64,000 nucleotides of DNA. Origin: Branchiostoma floridae. Lineage: Eukaryota > Chordata > Leptocardii > Amphioxiformes > Branchiostomatidae. Numbering within the stretch: the first letter of the stretch is position 1; each line of letters opens with the position of its first letter. A program made the position numbers and the translations under genes. Below the pieces are notes generated by a model, which did not search any database, had not been told where the DNA came from, and was given only the letters and a program-made list of their open reading frames with translations. Positions 35,461 to 50,600 of the stretch are shown here, piece by piece. The stretch spans positions 4,217,555 to 4,281,554 of the forward strand of contig NC_049993.1 in the NCBI RefSeq assembly GCF_000003815.2. The letters run 5' to 3'.

Positions 35461-35492
35461 CCCCAGGTGCGGCCAAGGTACTGTAGGTTTTG

Positions 35493-35591
35493 AACCACTC
35501 ACACCGCACCATCGCACATGTGGCGGGTTCTTTAACGTGCCCGGGGTGTGGCTCTCCCCAGACATGGGACCTCCATTTAACGTCCTATCCG
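35493..35591 (-). repeat. SINE fragment (reverse orientation)
   Basis: Read on the minus strand, this stretch matches the body of the SINE at 25159-25657: GGACGTTAAATGGAGGTCCC, then CACGTTAAAGAACCCGCC and GTGCGATGGTGCGGTGTG. The tRNA head is absent. It ends about 45 bases before the first visible DIMT1 exon. Confidence 0.82.
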
Positions 35592-35623
35592 TTCTTTAGA
35601 CTATTTTATCTAACTGTATGTAA

Positions 35624-38433
<2,810 letters not shown>

Positions 38434-38562
38434 TGACATCACATCTAACTTAAGGACAATTCTACCAGAAAAAAAAAGACAGACACATATTTTTGCATGA
38501 TTACTATTTTCTATGTCTCGGTAAGAACTGCTACACATGTGTGTAGTTCTAGATATTGACAA

Positions 38563-38568
38563 AATAAA
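38563..38568 (+). promoter_or_regulatory. AATAAA, candidate DIMT1 poly(A) signal
   Basis: AATAAA lies 130 bases after the DIMT1 stop and only 18 bases before the complement of the ALKBH7 stop. Cleavage 10-30 bases further on would place the DIMT1 3' end at or inside the ALKBH7 last coding exon. Confidence 0.6.
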
Positions 38569-38586
38569 TTTACAAAGGAAGTTTCC

Positions 38587-41222
38587 TCAGTCAGTTGTCG
38601 GCACAGGCGGCTCATTTCTACAGATTACAGAGACTCGTCTGTTCCTCGGAACCTCCTCCCCACGGAACTTGGACTCTTCCGCCTTCAATATCTCGTGGGT
38701 ATAATCGTACCGCATGGCATCCCTGGGGGAGAGGTAGAAGAGGATGTCCTGAGATTCAGCCACATTACAAATATGTAAACTAGTTATGTTACCTTCACAG
38801 AAGGGAACATATTGTTTTTGCTTTGTTTCTTCTTCTTCTTCTCCGCACAAATAAGGTCAACGACCTGGACCAGACAGCTGTCACCATGGTAACCGGTAAA
38901 GTAGCAGGCACCATGTGGTGTTCGGTTACATAATGTAGCAAATGTCAGATCTAGGGGGGCTCGGGTCACTACATTTAGAAATGTGTTCAAAGAAGAATGA
39001 ACAAAACAGTTGCCAGTGTTAGACTACAACATGTGAAGGTAACATTCTGTATTTGCTTGCAAATATTACCTTTCTAGTTTATTCTTTTTTCTACGTCAAG
39101 AAGAAATGAAGATGACAAAGGTGAAAAGTATATGAGTACTGGTTATCTTGTGCATGTACTGTTTCTATAAATCCAGACCCCCTTGGCCAACTTTCAGCTT
39201 GTCAGAATGAATTAAATGTATGTAAGAATAAGTGGAGAAGTATGAGCATTGACTAACTATCATAATAAGTATGTTGATCTCACTTATATAAAAATCATTA
39301 CATAGGACTGCAACTTAAGGAGCTATATCAGTCCTCCAGATATAATGTACCAGTAAGACCAGCAGTTACATGTACAAACCTCATGATGTAGAGAGAACGA
39401 GGTTTGAGTAGAACGTCAGCTACCCAGGCCTTGTTGTCACTGTGCACCAGTCTCATCACAGATGGAGACAGCAGACTCAGGCCAGCTATGGTGTTACCTG
39501 CAAACTGGAACAGCAACCAACATTAAACCTCTATTACTGACTGAGTTAGGCAGTGGGAACAAGGTTGAGGCCTGTCTGACTGTACAATGTGTAGGATACA
39601 TACACTAGTGTGAAACTAAGGTCCATAATTTGCACTACAAAATTGAGATGTTGCAAGTTTTCATGATGTTATATTAAGTCAAACAATACAAAATGAATTA
39701 AGATGGAATTCCAAATAAATCTTAATTATCTGTAACAGTTGTAGAGTGAGTTCATGTATAAAAGAGCAAGATATAGCAAGGAGTTTTTATTTTTGGATAG
39801 AGGGAGTGATGCAATGTTTGAGTCATACATGGGAACAGGTGGTTGCAACTCAGGCAGGCTTTTAGCTAGGATTTTATAATAGGGAGTCCAAACTTATTGG
39901 TGAGTTGCGGTAAGTGACTATTGTAGGGGGGTCTGGGGGCATCCACCTTCCATGGTGCAGAGTTTTTGATGATTTTAAATTAAAACTGCATTCTAAGGTA
40001 TCCAAAGAGGCAAGAATACTGTTACAGATGTCACAGTAGCAGACTGTGACCACAGATGACCTGGTAGCATCCCTGGTCAATCAAAATTTCATGCTTGTCT
40101 GAGGATTTTCTCCCCAGTATAGGGCGTCCAGGGGGATCAAATTTCTTGTTATTCTAAGAAAAGTGCGTCCAGATGACGCGTTGACGCATGCCTGGCTAAA
40201 AGTAGGGTTGCAAGAGTGGTAGATTTACATTTTCTCTCAAATGAATAAATATCATGCAAAGTCAAAAAGCTATAATTGACAAAATCATTCCTCTGCAACA
40301 ACAAACTCTATCAGAAGGAAATCTCTGTACTCCTCAAGCTTTTCACCTTGACACTGTCGACGTGTGGTTTGATCCAGCCTTCCTTCGCCAAGTCCAGCAC
40401 GTGCACCAGGTGCAGCTGTGCCACACCTGGAGGGAACGCTAGTCTCCGCAGGCGCTGTAGGATCGGCTGACTCTGCTCCGACCAATCAGATCGCTCAATC
40501 TCTCGGTACCCATGGATGGCCTGAAATGAGATGTGCAATGAAATGCAATCAAAACCAATTTTACTTTCAAAGAATTGAATTGAATTCATGTATCTTTGTA
40601 CACATTTATCTGATGGACACTTGTATACATTGGGGACCACCAAAACACATACACCACAAACTTTAGGGGAATAAGTGACATAATTTCTTTGGGAATGGGA
40701 GAGTTTCCATTCTCACTCTACAAGTCAGAATATATAACTTTTTGCATCAAGAACCCGTGGTAACCATGGTGCATGTATCTTTAAAGTTTAAACATAACAA
40801 AGTAAAGAAATAGCATGACTTACATCATCCCAATGGTCGAACTCGTATCTAAGAATTCTCTTCAACTTTGGCTCCACCTCCTTGAACAGTATTTCTTCTT
40901 CCTCTTCTGAGATGAAGTTCTCGTGAACTAACATGTCTCTCTGACAAACCTCCACAATCTCAGGAACATGACAGTGAAGATAGGAAAACTTGGGGTTGGA
41001 AAGTTCGTTCTGAAGATGTTGAAGTTGATCTGTGTCCGGCGTTTGTGTCGTCTGCTGGCGAGTGGATGTCCTGATGGGAGGGGGGCGCACAAATTCGGAG
41101 CAGTTTCTACCGAATAAAACCATCGCACAGTGTTCTTTGGTAGGTTTAGATCTGAACAAAGTTTTTAGCAGCATGGTGGACCGTTCCCGTAGTTTACAAA
41201 CCTCAGAAACAGCCGAAATCAA
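38587..41222 (-). CDS. ALKBH7: ALKBH7, mitochondrial AlkB-family Fe(II)/2-oxoglutarate dioxygenase
   Basis: Complete minus-strand gene with four coding exons in matching phases: 40824-41222 (ends YEFDHWDD), 40347-40520 ([15 protein letters not shown] to KPHVDSVK), 39380-39504 ([20 protein letters not shown] to LYIMR) and 38587-38722 ([12 protein letters not shown] to [12 protein letters not shown], stop). The product is 277 residues from the first Met. The Met 16 codons in (41172-41174) gives [13 protein letters not shown], a basic, amphipathic start suited to mitochondrial import and nearer the human length of 221, so it may be the true start. Iron ligands are visible: HxD in KPHVDS and the second His in DYTHEIL. 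2-oxoglutarate-binding Arg residues lie in [10 protein letters not shown]. Known roles of the family member are in mitochondrial metabolism, programmed necrosis and mitochondrial RNA demethylation. It is tail to tail with DIMT1 and divergent from CFAP57. Confidence 0.94.
39849..40205. mobile_element. hAT-type MITE in ALKBH7 intron (8-bp TSD)
   Basis: Flanked by the exact 8-bp duplication GGTTGCAA (39841-39848 and 40206-40213). The ends are imperfect inverted repeats sharing CTTTTAGCYAGG. The interior has matching GGGAGTCCA/GGGCGTCCA and GGGGGTCTGGGGGCATCC-type words. It lies in the intron between ALKBH7 exons 2 and 3. Confidence 0.72.
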
Positions 41223-41567
41223 TGGGAAAAGATGTCAGGTCAGCACAACTTTGCTTTGGCCACCGTAAACGTAAGGTCAGAGAGCAACGGTCAAAGTGGA
41301 ACTCCGCGGGAAATACCAAATTTACCAGTTACCGCAAGAATGTCACAATGACAGTCATGAAACTTGATTGCATTTTCTCAATTAGCTGGTTTAATTATTT
41401 TCTATAAAGGGAATCAACAGGGATCGACTTATTTTACTGATGCGTGTCCTTGTTTGAGTTGTTGACGGTCTCACAGCGTCCTCTAGCAGTTTATGTTATT
41501 ACTGCAGCACTGGCTACTAGTATTTTTGCTCTGGTGTCTCATTGATATTGTGTTACCATGTGTTAAC

Positions 41568-42397
41568 TGTTATGAGCCGGTGGTAAGGCTATTTAAGAAT
41601 TGCAAATAACAGCCGCACACTGGACATTTTTGAGGAGCACATGGTTTATTGTGTCCCTTCTCCAGGATTCTAGCACCAGATTTGTATGTAGTTTTTGCCT
41701 CAGTGTGCCAGACATTCAGCTGGTTCTCTTTATGTAGAGCTATAGGGTTTGTCTTCTGAAGTGTAACTCACTGCTATACGAATTAGATCCGTTTCCATAT
41801 TTTTATGTTAACTTTCCATATTCCCATATCTATATGCTTCATATTGTAACAGTCAGTTTTGCTATCATTATCTTCTCAGAATATCCATAGTTTTCAATGT
41901 TCAAGGGACAGAAGTGTCAACATTCTTTATTTTTGTAGCTTCCTTATAATACCCATAATGTAACTTTTAAGTAGTCTACCCAGTGGTTTCATATCTTTAT
42001 GATTATTCAGATTGACTTGTCAATCTTCTCCTGTTAGGGGAGGTATGTTATGAACCACTGAGAACCATGTGATCACTCCTACTCAAACCCCCTAATTTAG
42101 AAATAGACTAGTCCTGTGACCTCATCCTGTGACCTCATTTCTGTTCCTCTTACCGTGCTGACCGTCATCACAATTCCTCTCCGGGTCCGTGACGCCATTT
42201 GTTATGAGCCGGTGGTAAGGCTATTTAAGAATTGCAAATAACAGCCGCACACTGGACATTTTTGAGGAGCACATGGTGTCCCTTCTCCAGGATTCTAGCA
42301 CCAGAATGAGGTCACAGGATGAGGTCACAGGACTAGTCTATTTCTAAATTAGGGGGTTTGAGTAGGAGTGATCACATGGTTCTCAGTGGTTCATAAC
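41568..42397. repeat. nested direct and inverted repeats between ALKBH7 and CFAP57
   Basis: Two structures overlap. A direct repeat starting TGTTATGAGCCGGTGGTAAG occurs at 41568-41680 and 42200-42305. A perfect inverted repeat of about 90 bp has arms at about 42047-42136 and 42306-42397; its outer end is TGTTATGAACCACTGAGAAC. The 42200-42397 unit therefore has ends sharing TGTTATGARCC. A purine-rich AGGGGAGG lies just before 42049. A foldback element or a rearranged LTR-type element would both fit; neither is proven. Confidence 0.75.
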
Positions 42398-42402
42398 AGT
42401 TA

Positions 42403-42472
42403 CTCAGCACCAAGAGGCCACGTCTAGCGAAATAATAGACGTTAAACGAGGACAACAACAACAACAACAACA
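42403..42472. repeat. (CAA)n-tailed dispersed repeat, uninterrupted copy
   Basis: GTTACTCAGCACCAAGAGGC, then CCACGTCTAGCG, ATAATAGACGTTAAACGAGG and a (CAA)n tail. It matches 19051-19205 without the foldback insertion found there, and partly 37003-37060. Confidence 0.8.
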
Positions 42473-43905
42473 ATTGATATTGATGACTTTATCACCTGTG
42501 CATTCAGGAACAGTGAGAGCACACATGACTTCCCCGACTTGCAGTACTTGTATTAAGATCCTGAAGACGTTTTTATTTCCTTTCTCTTGGTAGATGCTGA
42601 ATGTTGAATGGTTTATTAGGATGTCGGCAACAAAAACAAGGTAAATATATGTTGAAGATTTCTGTCGCATTTTTTTACCGCGGATAAAAACTGTGTTGTG
42701 CGGCTTGCAGGTCACATGGGCGCTGATTGGCCATGTTAATGTACATACCGGATAATACCATCAATGTATTACCACACATCGAACAATGATATATGCTGAT
42801 TGGTCAACTAGAATTAATTGACCAAATAATGCACAGATAGCATAAACTATAGTAATTTCACGCTACTATCTAAAAGACGGCTAATTATCACCCAGTAAAT
42901 AATAAAACTCAAGCCTCTCCGGCTTTCACGTCAAAGTGTTTGCAGAAAGTGGCGGTAATCATACAGCAACGAGGTAAGGCCACGTTGATTTGATTATATG
43001 GATGACATCCGCACTCGCACCAATTTTCGGCCATTTCCAAAAAAAATTTATCAATGTGCAGGTAGTATTGTATTTATTGTATGATGATGATTATGATGTA
43101 TTGTACTATGACTATGTATGTCCCTCAATGTGTATGCTGCACAACATCAGCATCTTGCTGCCTGGTGCAGAATATTGTATTTGTCGCAATCCAAATAAAG
43201 TTAAAGTTAGTATTAATAACATAAGTCAACATGCAGCATATATTTTCTTGGCTGCTAGAAGTCGCTGTTAAACTATCAATACAAAGTCCAGTTGGCTGAT
43301 AAAGGAACCAGTGACACTTGTCTATTTGTTAGCCAACTGTTCTACTCTACAGAGCGCCCGTCAAACGTACCAGAAGTACATGTACTTCCATTGCCACACA
43401 CCAATCTTGTCTCGACTGTCACTACTGCAGTACTGACTTTGATTAATAGGGGTCGCTGTGAGACCGTCTGGAAGGCTCCGACGCAACTCTTTGTAGAAAA
43501 CAGGTATAGACATGCGAATTGGATTCACTTTGATGCCGAAAGTAACCTAAATATCAAATAGTTTCGAAAGCGCAGTATTTGAATGAAATCGTCACGGTTT
43601 TCTCTCTTCGGAAGTTACTTTCTACGCGCGGCAACCATTTCGAATCTCAACTCACGCTTTTTGTCAAATATCGCGAGAAGACAAAACGAGAGTTAGCTGA
43701 AGAATAGATCATTCTATACAAGGGTGAAATAGATATGGTTTACATTTCTATTATTTTTAATTCAAGCAATAAGTCATCATATTATGTCTTTTTTATTAAA
43801 TAAAACTAATGTTATTTTACGTTGTTTGTAACAAATGTTCTTATTATTTATTGTTATATAATTTAACAAAATTCTAATATGTTTAAATTACCTATAATGA
43901 GATGG
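42473..43905. other. intergenic region upstream of CFAP57
   Basis: This is the 5' flank shared by the divergent ALKBH7 and CFAP57 genes. An 89-codon plus-strand frame at 43292-43561 is unrecognised. The sequence around 43160-43215 ends in AATAAAG and could be a retroelement tail. GGCAAC at 43630 and 43928 matches half of an RFX X-box, as might be expected near a ciliary gene, but no full site is present. Confidence 0.4.
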
Positions 43906-44015
43906 TATAGTCTGTTGTTGGCTGCGCGGCAACGAGCCAGACGACAACAACCAGAGATCGGATGACGAGCGAGCTGAAGTACTGAGACCATTTGGACGCA
44001 TTCTAACAGTTTCAG
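43906..44015 (+). other. CFAP57: probable 5' UTR exon of CFAP57
   Basis: A GC-richer stretch ends in a strong donor, TTTCAG|GTGAGT (GT at 44016). The next acceptor, CCACCAG|TCAGACAC at 44618/44619, lies 18 bases before the CFAP57 start codon. The arrangement fits a non-coding first exon spliced to the first coding exon. The left boundary (transcription start) is not visible and the one given is approximate. Confidence 0.5.
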
Positions 44016-44636
44016 GTGAGTTTATTCGGTAAAACATTGAAAATATTGGTCTTGACATTATAAGGAACATCTGGATTGATTTTCGTTGCAAAACATGTAG
44101 CGTTCCGGGTGTTTGATACAGGCTGTTTTCTTGCTGTTTCCTTGAAGTTGATACTCTTGTCTTGGATCGGACTAACGTGACAAACTATAGATAGTGCTGT
44201 AAGATCGGTGATGGTTATATGTGAAAGTCCACTTCAAACAGTATATCCTAACAGATCAGTTCCATCAAGTGAAACCTGCTACGCCATGGTCGCTAGTCGT
44301 TTACGTTTTAGTCCTGATAATAGTACACCGCATGTAGAGAATACACAAAGTTTGAAGTCGTTTGAACTTCTTAACTTTGTGCACTGATGCACCATTTACA
44401 CATATGATAAAGTTTGTAAAAAGAAAAAAAATAGAGAGCCCATGCAAATCAAGACTGTTGTTCAATGCCCTTTCTTTAGTTGTTATGAAGAAAACTCGAT
44501 TGCCAAGTTTTGGTGTCCATTTAATGCGTGTCAGTACCTAGTGTGATTATTTTTCAAACCTGCTTGTACTTTTGTGTCTCTTTTTTTTTAATATCTGAAC
44601 CATCTTTCTTTCCACCAGTCAGACACACCCATCACC

Positions 44637-47600
44637 ATGGCGATCGCTGTAGCCCAGCAGCGTCACATGTTCGGCATGGCGTCCACTGTCGCCAACAACA
44701 TCAGCTACGTGGACGAGCAGACCGTGGTCTACCCCGCGGGGTTACAGTGTATCCTGTACAACATCGACCAGAAGGCGCAACGGTTCATCCCCGCTTCCGA
44801 CAAGAGCCAGGGTAGGTTGGGTGGTCATGATGTTAGAGATAGGGAATGAGAGAAGAAATGGAGGAAAAAAGCAAGGCATGGACTTGACCCCTCTCCTTCT
44901 TCCTGTAGACTTGTAGTTATATTTACTTGAATTTACTTGAACCGCAGAGGCTGTAGTACCCCCAATTCAAATTATGTGAACAAAGCAGTGTTTGTTAAGT
45001 TATATGAATGTTCAAAATTTTCACGTTTAATGCAATGTAGAACTTATGGTTCTGAAAAAAGTTGTGAAACTGTATGAATCATGATTTTATGAGGTACCGT
45101 TTTGTTTTTTACTTTTAGTTCCATATCATACACCCAGTTGCTATAAACACCCAGTTTTAACACACATGCCTCCTGTTTCCCCAGGCATGACTGCTATGGC
45201 TGTCAGCCCCAATAGGAGATATGTAGCGATTGCGGAGAAGGGCGAGAAAGCCATGGTCACCATCTATGACCTGCACTCCTTACGCAAACGGAAAGTCCTT
45301 ACGTCTCCCGACGTCCAATCAGCAGAGTTTGTCAGTCTGGCGTTCTCCCCAGATTCCAAGTACCTCATAGCACAGGTAAGGTGTTGTGTGGTCTTTAAGT
45401 CCTCTTCATATTTCCTTTGATTTCCAAAGTTATGACCTGAGCAAGACTCCCTACAGGAATCTGGTAAACGCGGGGTACATTAATTTTTTTATGATATGTT
45501 GTGTCTGATAAGAAAGTAGTTCTGCGTCAGGATATTTAATCATTCTCTCAGTAAGGATGTTTGGTAGTGGAATAAGTACAGCATAATTACTTGCCAGTTG
45601 CAAAATGATGTCTACTTCATTAATGGCAACATCCCATACTATACATTCTCATGCAGAACAGACAGATTTAGCTACTTCCCTAGAACAATACCACAATGGA
45701 ACAGCCTACCACCACAGCTAGTTACATCACCATCACTGACAGCCTTCAAGACGGGGCTGGCCCAGCACATGGGCCTCCCCGTCCCCCACATGTAGATACA
45801 TACCATTAGTGCGGCCATCACCTCACCTTTTTGTTTTGTTGTTACTTTTTGATGCACTCACTATTTTTCTTTTTCGGAGCACCACCACCGGTCGCACTAG
45901 TGCCGTGCACCTCGTTTTTCTCACCTGGGCGGGATGCCCCTAAAAGGGGCTTTGCCCAGTATAGCATAGAAATAGAAATAGAAATCCCAGGAGATTTATT
46001 GAAGTTTTGAGTTATTTTCCTCACCAGGGCGGCCGTCCTGACTGGATCCTGGTCTACTGGACCTGGGAGAAGTCAAAGGTCATGGCTTTCACCAAGACAA
46101 CCAATCAGACAGGGAACCCCATCTATCAGGTACGGTCATTAGTGTTAACAGTAACTGTTACAGATTAAAGAACAACTCACATAAACCGATATAGTGAGAT
46201 GTCATCTGGAATTATAGGCTTTAATCCACTCAAGCTTAGGTATTTGCATACAAGGTCTCATTGATGAGTTTCTTCTTCCCATAGACTTCTATGTTATAAT
46301 CCGTGGTTTAAATGGGCGCGTTTATAATGAAGCTACGTGAAATTTCAGCAGATTTTTCATTCTATGTCGAGCACATTTACCCTATATTGTGGGAAAAAAT
46401 TGCCAACATAAACTATACGTAGGAACTTTTTTTATAGCAATTACAAACTACGATTAGTCAATCCCCACAAAAGGTACTTTTTCGCTGCTAGTGTACAACC
46501 GCACCACTCAGAACCCACGACTGTGTACCTCCGACCTAGCGTGCGGCTGCAAAACTTTACCTGCTAATGTCTTCAGTTACAAATAAGTTTTCACCAATCT
46601 AACTTTTGAGATCAGTTCCGCTGGCTAAAAGGGAATTTCTCACCGCTAAAAACATGCGTCCGTGCAGCCGTTCATTTTTGGCTCGGATCTCTTTTAGGGT
46701 ACCCACTCGCGGAGTAATACATCAATGAGACCACAAGCTAGAGATTGTTGCCCTAGTCTAGATTATGTAATTACACAAGACTCAACTTAATTTCCGATAT
46801 GAACTCTTTGCTTAGACATAAACTCTGTACAGCCACATTTCTAGATTGAGGACGAAGGTTCTATTGTAGAAAAAGCCCAAAGTTCAGTCAGTTTTTTGTA
46901 TTGGATCTAATACAATACAAATACTTATTATGCCTTTTATGTCATATATATTGCAATTATTGCTCTGCTTTCTTTGTTACAAGATTATGTATGTTGAACT
47001 AATTTGGTTTCTTCCAGGTGACCTTTAACCCCCAGGACAACACGCAGATTTGCGTGGTCGGAAACGGCATCTTCAAACTGTTCCGTTACAGCGAGGGGAA
47101 CCTGAAACAGTTCGCCTTCCAGAAGACTGAGCCACAGAACTACTTGTCACAGGTAGGGGGGGCGCTATTTCAGTTGTACGCTACATTAACTAAATGTTGC
47201 ATTGGTCTTGAAAGTTGTTAAATGTAAGATATTGTCAGATGAGACTTCTGTTACTGACGTTAAAAAAAGATCTTGAAATGCACTATTTTGGGTAAATTGT
47301 ACAAATGTAAAATTTCTAAAATAATTCCTTTTGAAGGCTATCAAGATTATGCACAAGAATATTGATATCATATCAAAGTTGACCCTTATATGTCTGTATC
47401 CCCTAGGCATGGGTATCTGATGAGCGTGTGATTGTGGGAACAGACAACGGTCGCCTGTTGCTGTTCGAGTCGGGCGAGATGAAGAGCGAGTTTGCCGTCT
47501 CCATGGGAACCAGGGAGGGAGACAGGTCGAGCCTCGGCAGCGTGACGGAAGGCTCGGGTGCGGCCAGCGGTCCCCCACAGATCACAGCTGTTGCCGCCTA

Positions 47601-50600
47601 CTCCAAGGGCTTCGCCTGCGCTGGAGGGGCGGGAACTGTACACATCTACGAGAAGACTGAAGACGCCAAGGACTTCTACAAGAAAACCAGGGAGATCAGG
47701 GTAAAGACATACATGTTGCTCAAACTTATTGTCAGAACTATTTGAGGCTTCAATTATATAAGAACAAAGCTGTAACATCTTCAAACGTTTAGTTGTTTCT
47801 ATTGTTAGCAATAAAGAAAGTAGCCATTAAATACAAGTGGCTATGATTACTTACTGCTCCCTTGACCGGGGATGGTTGTTGGGGTGCTTTGATGCTGAGC
47901 ACACTGCCTCCCTCCATCTCTCCCTGTCGTGAGCCAGTGCTTGGGTGCTGGCAAGGGGCTATGATGGTAATTCCGAAAATAATGCTGGATACTAACTACT
48001 TAAAGTTTCAGAGCAAAATACTTTCCCATCCCAATTTCTTTTCTTTCCTTAGTGAAACATGAATGTGTATCACCATCTTAGATCCAAATCCGAAAACTGT
48101 ATGTCTAAAGTTCCCACCTATCCCAGCCAGTAATGAATCCCCCCCTCTCCCTTAGATCCCCCAGGACCAGCACAGTACTGACCCCAGCCGTGCGGAGGCA
48201 CAGGAGGTCCGCTGTCTGACGGTCAGTCCTTCAGAGGAGACTCTGGTGGCCAGCACTGACCAGAACCAACTCTACCACATCTCTCTGTCCAGCGCTGACA
48301 TTGGCAAGGTAAGAAGGGCAATACAATGATTGTGTATCATGTATTTACTTTAATCTTCTTTCTACTGCCTTACCTGTAATCGAAGACAACTTTGGCACCA
48401 AAGGCATGAAGAATATTGAATTTTGTAGCTTTAAATCTGTAGACAACAACTGTTCTAACAAATGTTATTTGTGTGGCAGAATTATACAGTCATAGAATGT
48501 GACCGCACTGCAAACTATCACTTCCTACCACAGGAAATTGACTATGTTGTGAATTGAGTTCGTCAATATTCTACTTTTGTGGATGTTTCTGAACCTTATC
48601 ATAAACTCGGTCATCTCACCCTCCCACAGGGAGACTATGCCAAGTTTGAGGTTCTGTCCCAGTCCTTCCACCACGGCAGTGTCACCGGGACGGACGTCTG
48701 CATCCGCAAACCTCTCATCGCAACCGCCTCGCTAGACAGGTCCATCCGCATCTGGAACTACGAAACCAAGTAAGTGGGAAAGTCCCCGTATTCAAAAATC
48801 TATCAGTTGCTTAGCATCAAAATTGGATAAGCATAGCAGCATTCAGATTTCCACCAACAGTACATGATAGATATACATGCAAAGATGTAGAAAAAGTAGC
48901 AGTGAAAACTAATGCTAATTGGATCAGATACAGATACAGATAGTCCACGAAAACTCCAGCTTGTTTTTTCTCCAGTTTTATATATGAAGAAAGGCTGTCT
49001 CCAGGACCCGCCCCTCCACCCTGGGACAGAAATTTGCTTGTTGAGACGGAAAATTACCCCAGAAAATGAATTTCATCCGTCCCAAAAATCTGAACTTCAG
49101 TACATAGAATCGAAAATGTGTTTCAAAAGCTTAGAATGACAGATTTTACTAGGAAAATCAAAAACATATGGGTTCTGAAATATGACTTGAGATAGCCCTG
49201 ATATGAAGACAATAAAGTAAAGAGACCACAGTCAAACCTGCCCAAGACGACCACCCGGGGGACCAGAAAAAAGCGGTCGATTTGGACAGGTGGTCGCTGA
49301 GAAGAGTATCGACTCAAAACATGTCCGATGCAAAGTATAAATGGTTTCCGTTATGTTTAATGCCAAATAGCAAGCACACTGCACGCACGGAAAGAAGCGG
49401 GGTCTTTAATGTCTAATACAACACGCACACTGTAAACTGTAAATTTAACCCCAAAATCCGACGCAAATTGGCCGATTTCGGCACAAAATCGCGCTAGTTA
49501 TCATAAAAAATCGATGAAAACCTCAATTTTGAAAATGATGCGGTCATTATGGGTCCCAATTTGGGCCGGTCGCGGTCGCATTGGCCAGGTGGTCGTTGAG
49601 AAAAGGTCGCTTAATGCTTACGTCAATGGGAAAATAAATCGGGACCGAGAAAAAGCGGTCGAAATGGCCAGGTGGTCGCTGAGAAGAGGTGGTCGCTAGG
49701 GCAGGTTTGACTGTAGTTTTAAACTAATCCTACCTCCTGTTCCCAGTTCTTTAGAGCTGTATAAGGAGTTCCAGGAGGAGGCGTACAGCATCGCGCTGCA
49801 CCCCTCGGGGCTGTACATCCTGGTCGGCTTCAGCGACAAACTGCGCCTCATGAACCTGCTCATCGACGACATCAGGACCTTCAAGGAGTTCACCATCAGG
49901 GGGTGTAGGGAGGTGAGGTCTAGCAGAAATGTTTTGATGTGATCTCTTTGGATAAACATTTTACAGGACCTTTTTGTGACACATGGGTTTGACCGTTTGA
50001 CTTTTGTTGATGTAAGGTCGCATAACACAGTATTTATGGGTGACCCCGTGGACATAAGTAGATCGGGCACAAAATAGGTCGTCGCAGTTCTTGAAAAGCC
50101 ATAGAAATTTTTCTGTGCACGTCAGCGAGTCGGAAACTGTGGTGAATAGTAGAGGGATACGTAAGTTTTGAGGCTGTATGAGTTGGGTTACGATGTTTGT
50201 TTGGCTGGGTAGAATTTCGCGCACGAATCCGGTTCCCGCTACTTCCGTGTGTCGGCTGCAGTATGGTGACCTCCGCTGGGGGTCATTTCAAAGTGTTCTT
50301 TCTGGGAAAACGAGCAGGCAAACTTCATCTCGTTTTCACATATGTTGTAGATTATACCCTCAACTCCAACATATCGAATTCTTGTTAATTACTTTTGCAC
50401 CCTGATATATTTTTTGAGTCGTCGAACCACCTCACTTTGGGGTCCTTAACCATGTAAATCCCCATAGGCGAAAAACTGTGTTCTGCTACCATAAGATTAG
50501 TATTTGAGTTACAAATCTATTCCTCCGAGGGGAAGTAGGAGCCTGGAAGTAGTGAGGGTTCTTTGATGCATAAAAGTGTATCATGATTATATGTACATTT

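Noticed and set aside
41568..42199. LTR retrotransposon with TGTTATG...AACA termini
   Set aside because: The purine-rich stretch and TG...CA ends are suggestive, but there is no primer-binding site, no coding remnant and no simple pair of direct LTRs; the structure is described as nested repeats instead.
43620..43940. RFX X-box in front of CFAP57
   Set aside because: Only the GGCAAC half-sites at 43630 and 43928 are present; the partner half-site at the right spacing is missing.
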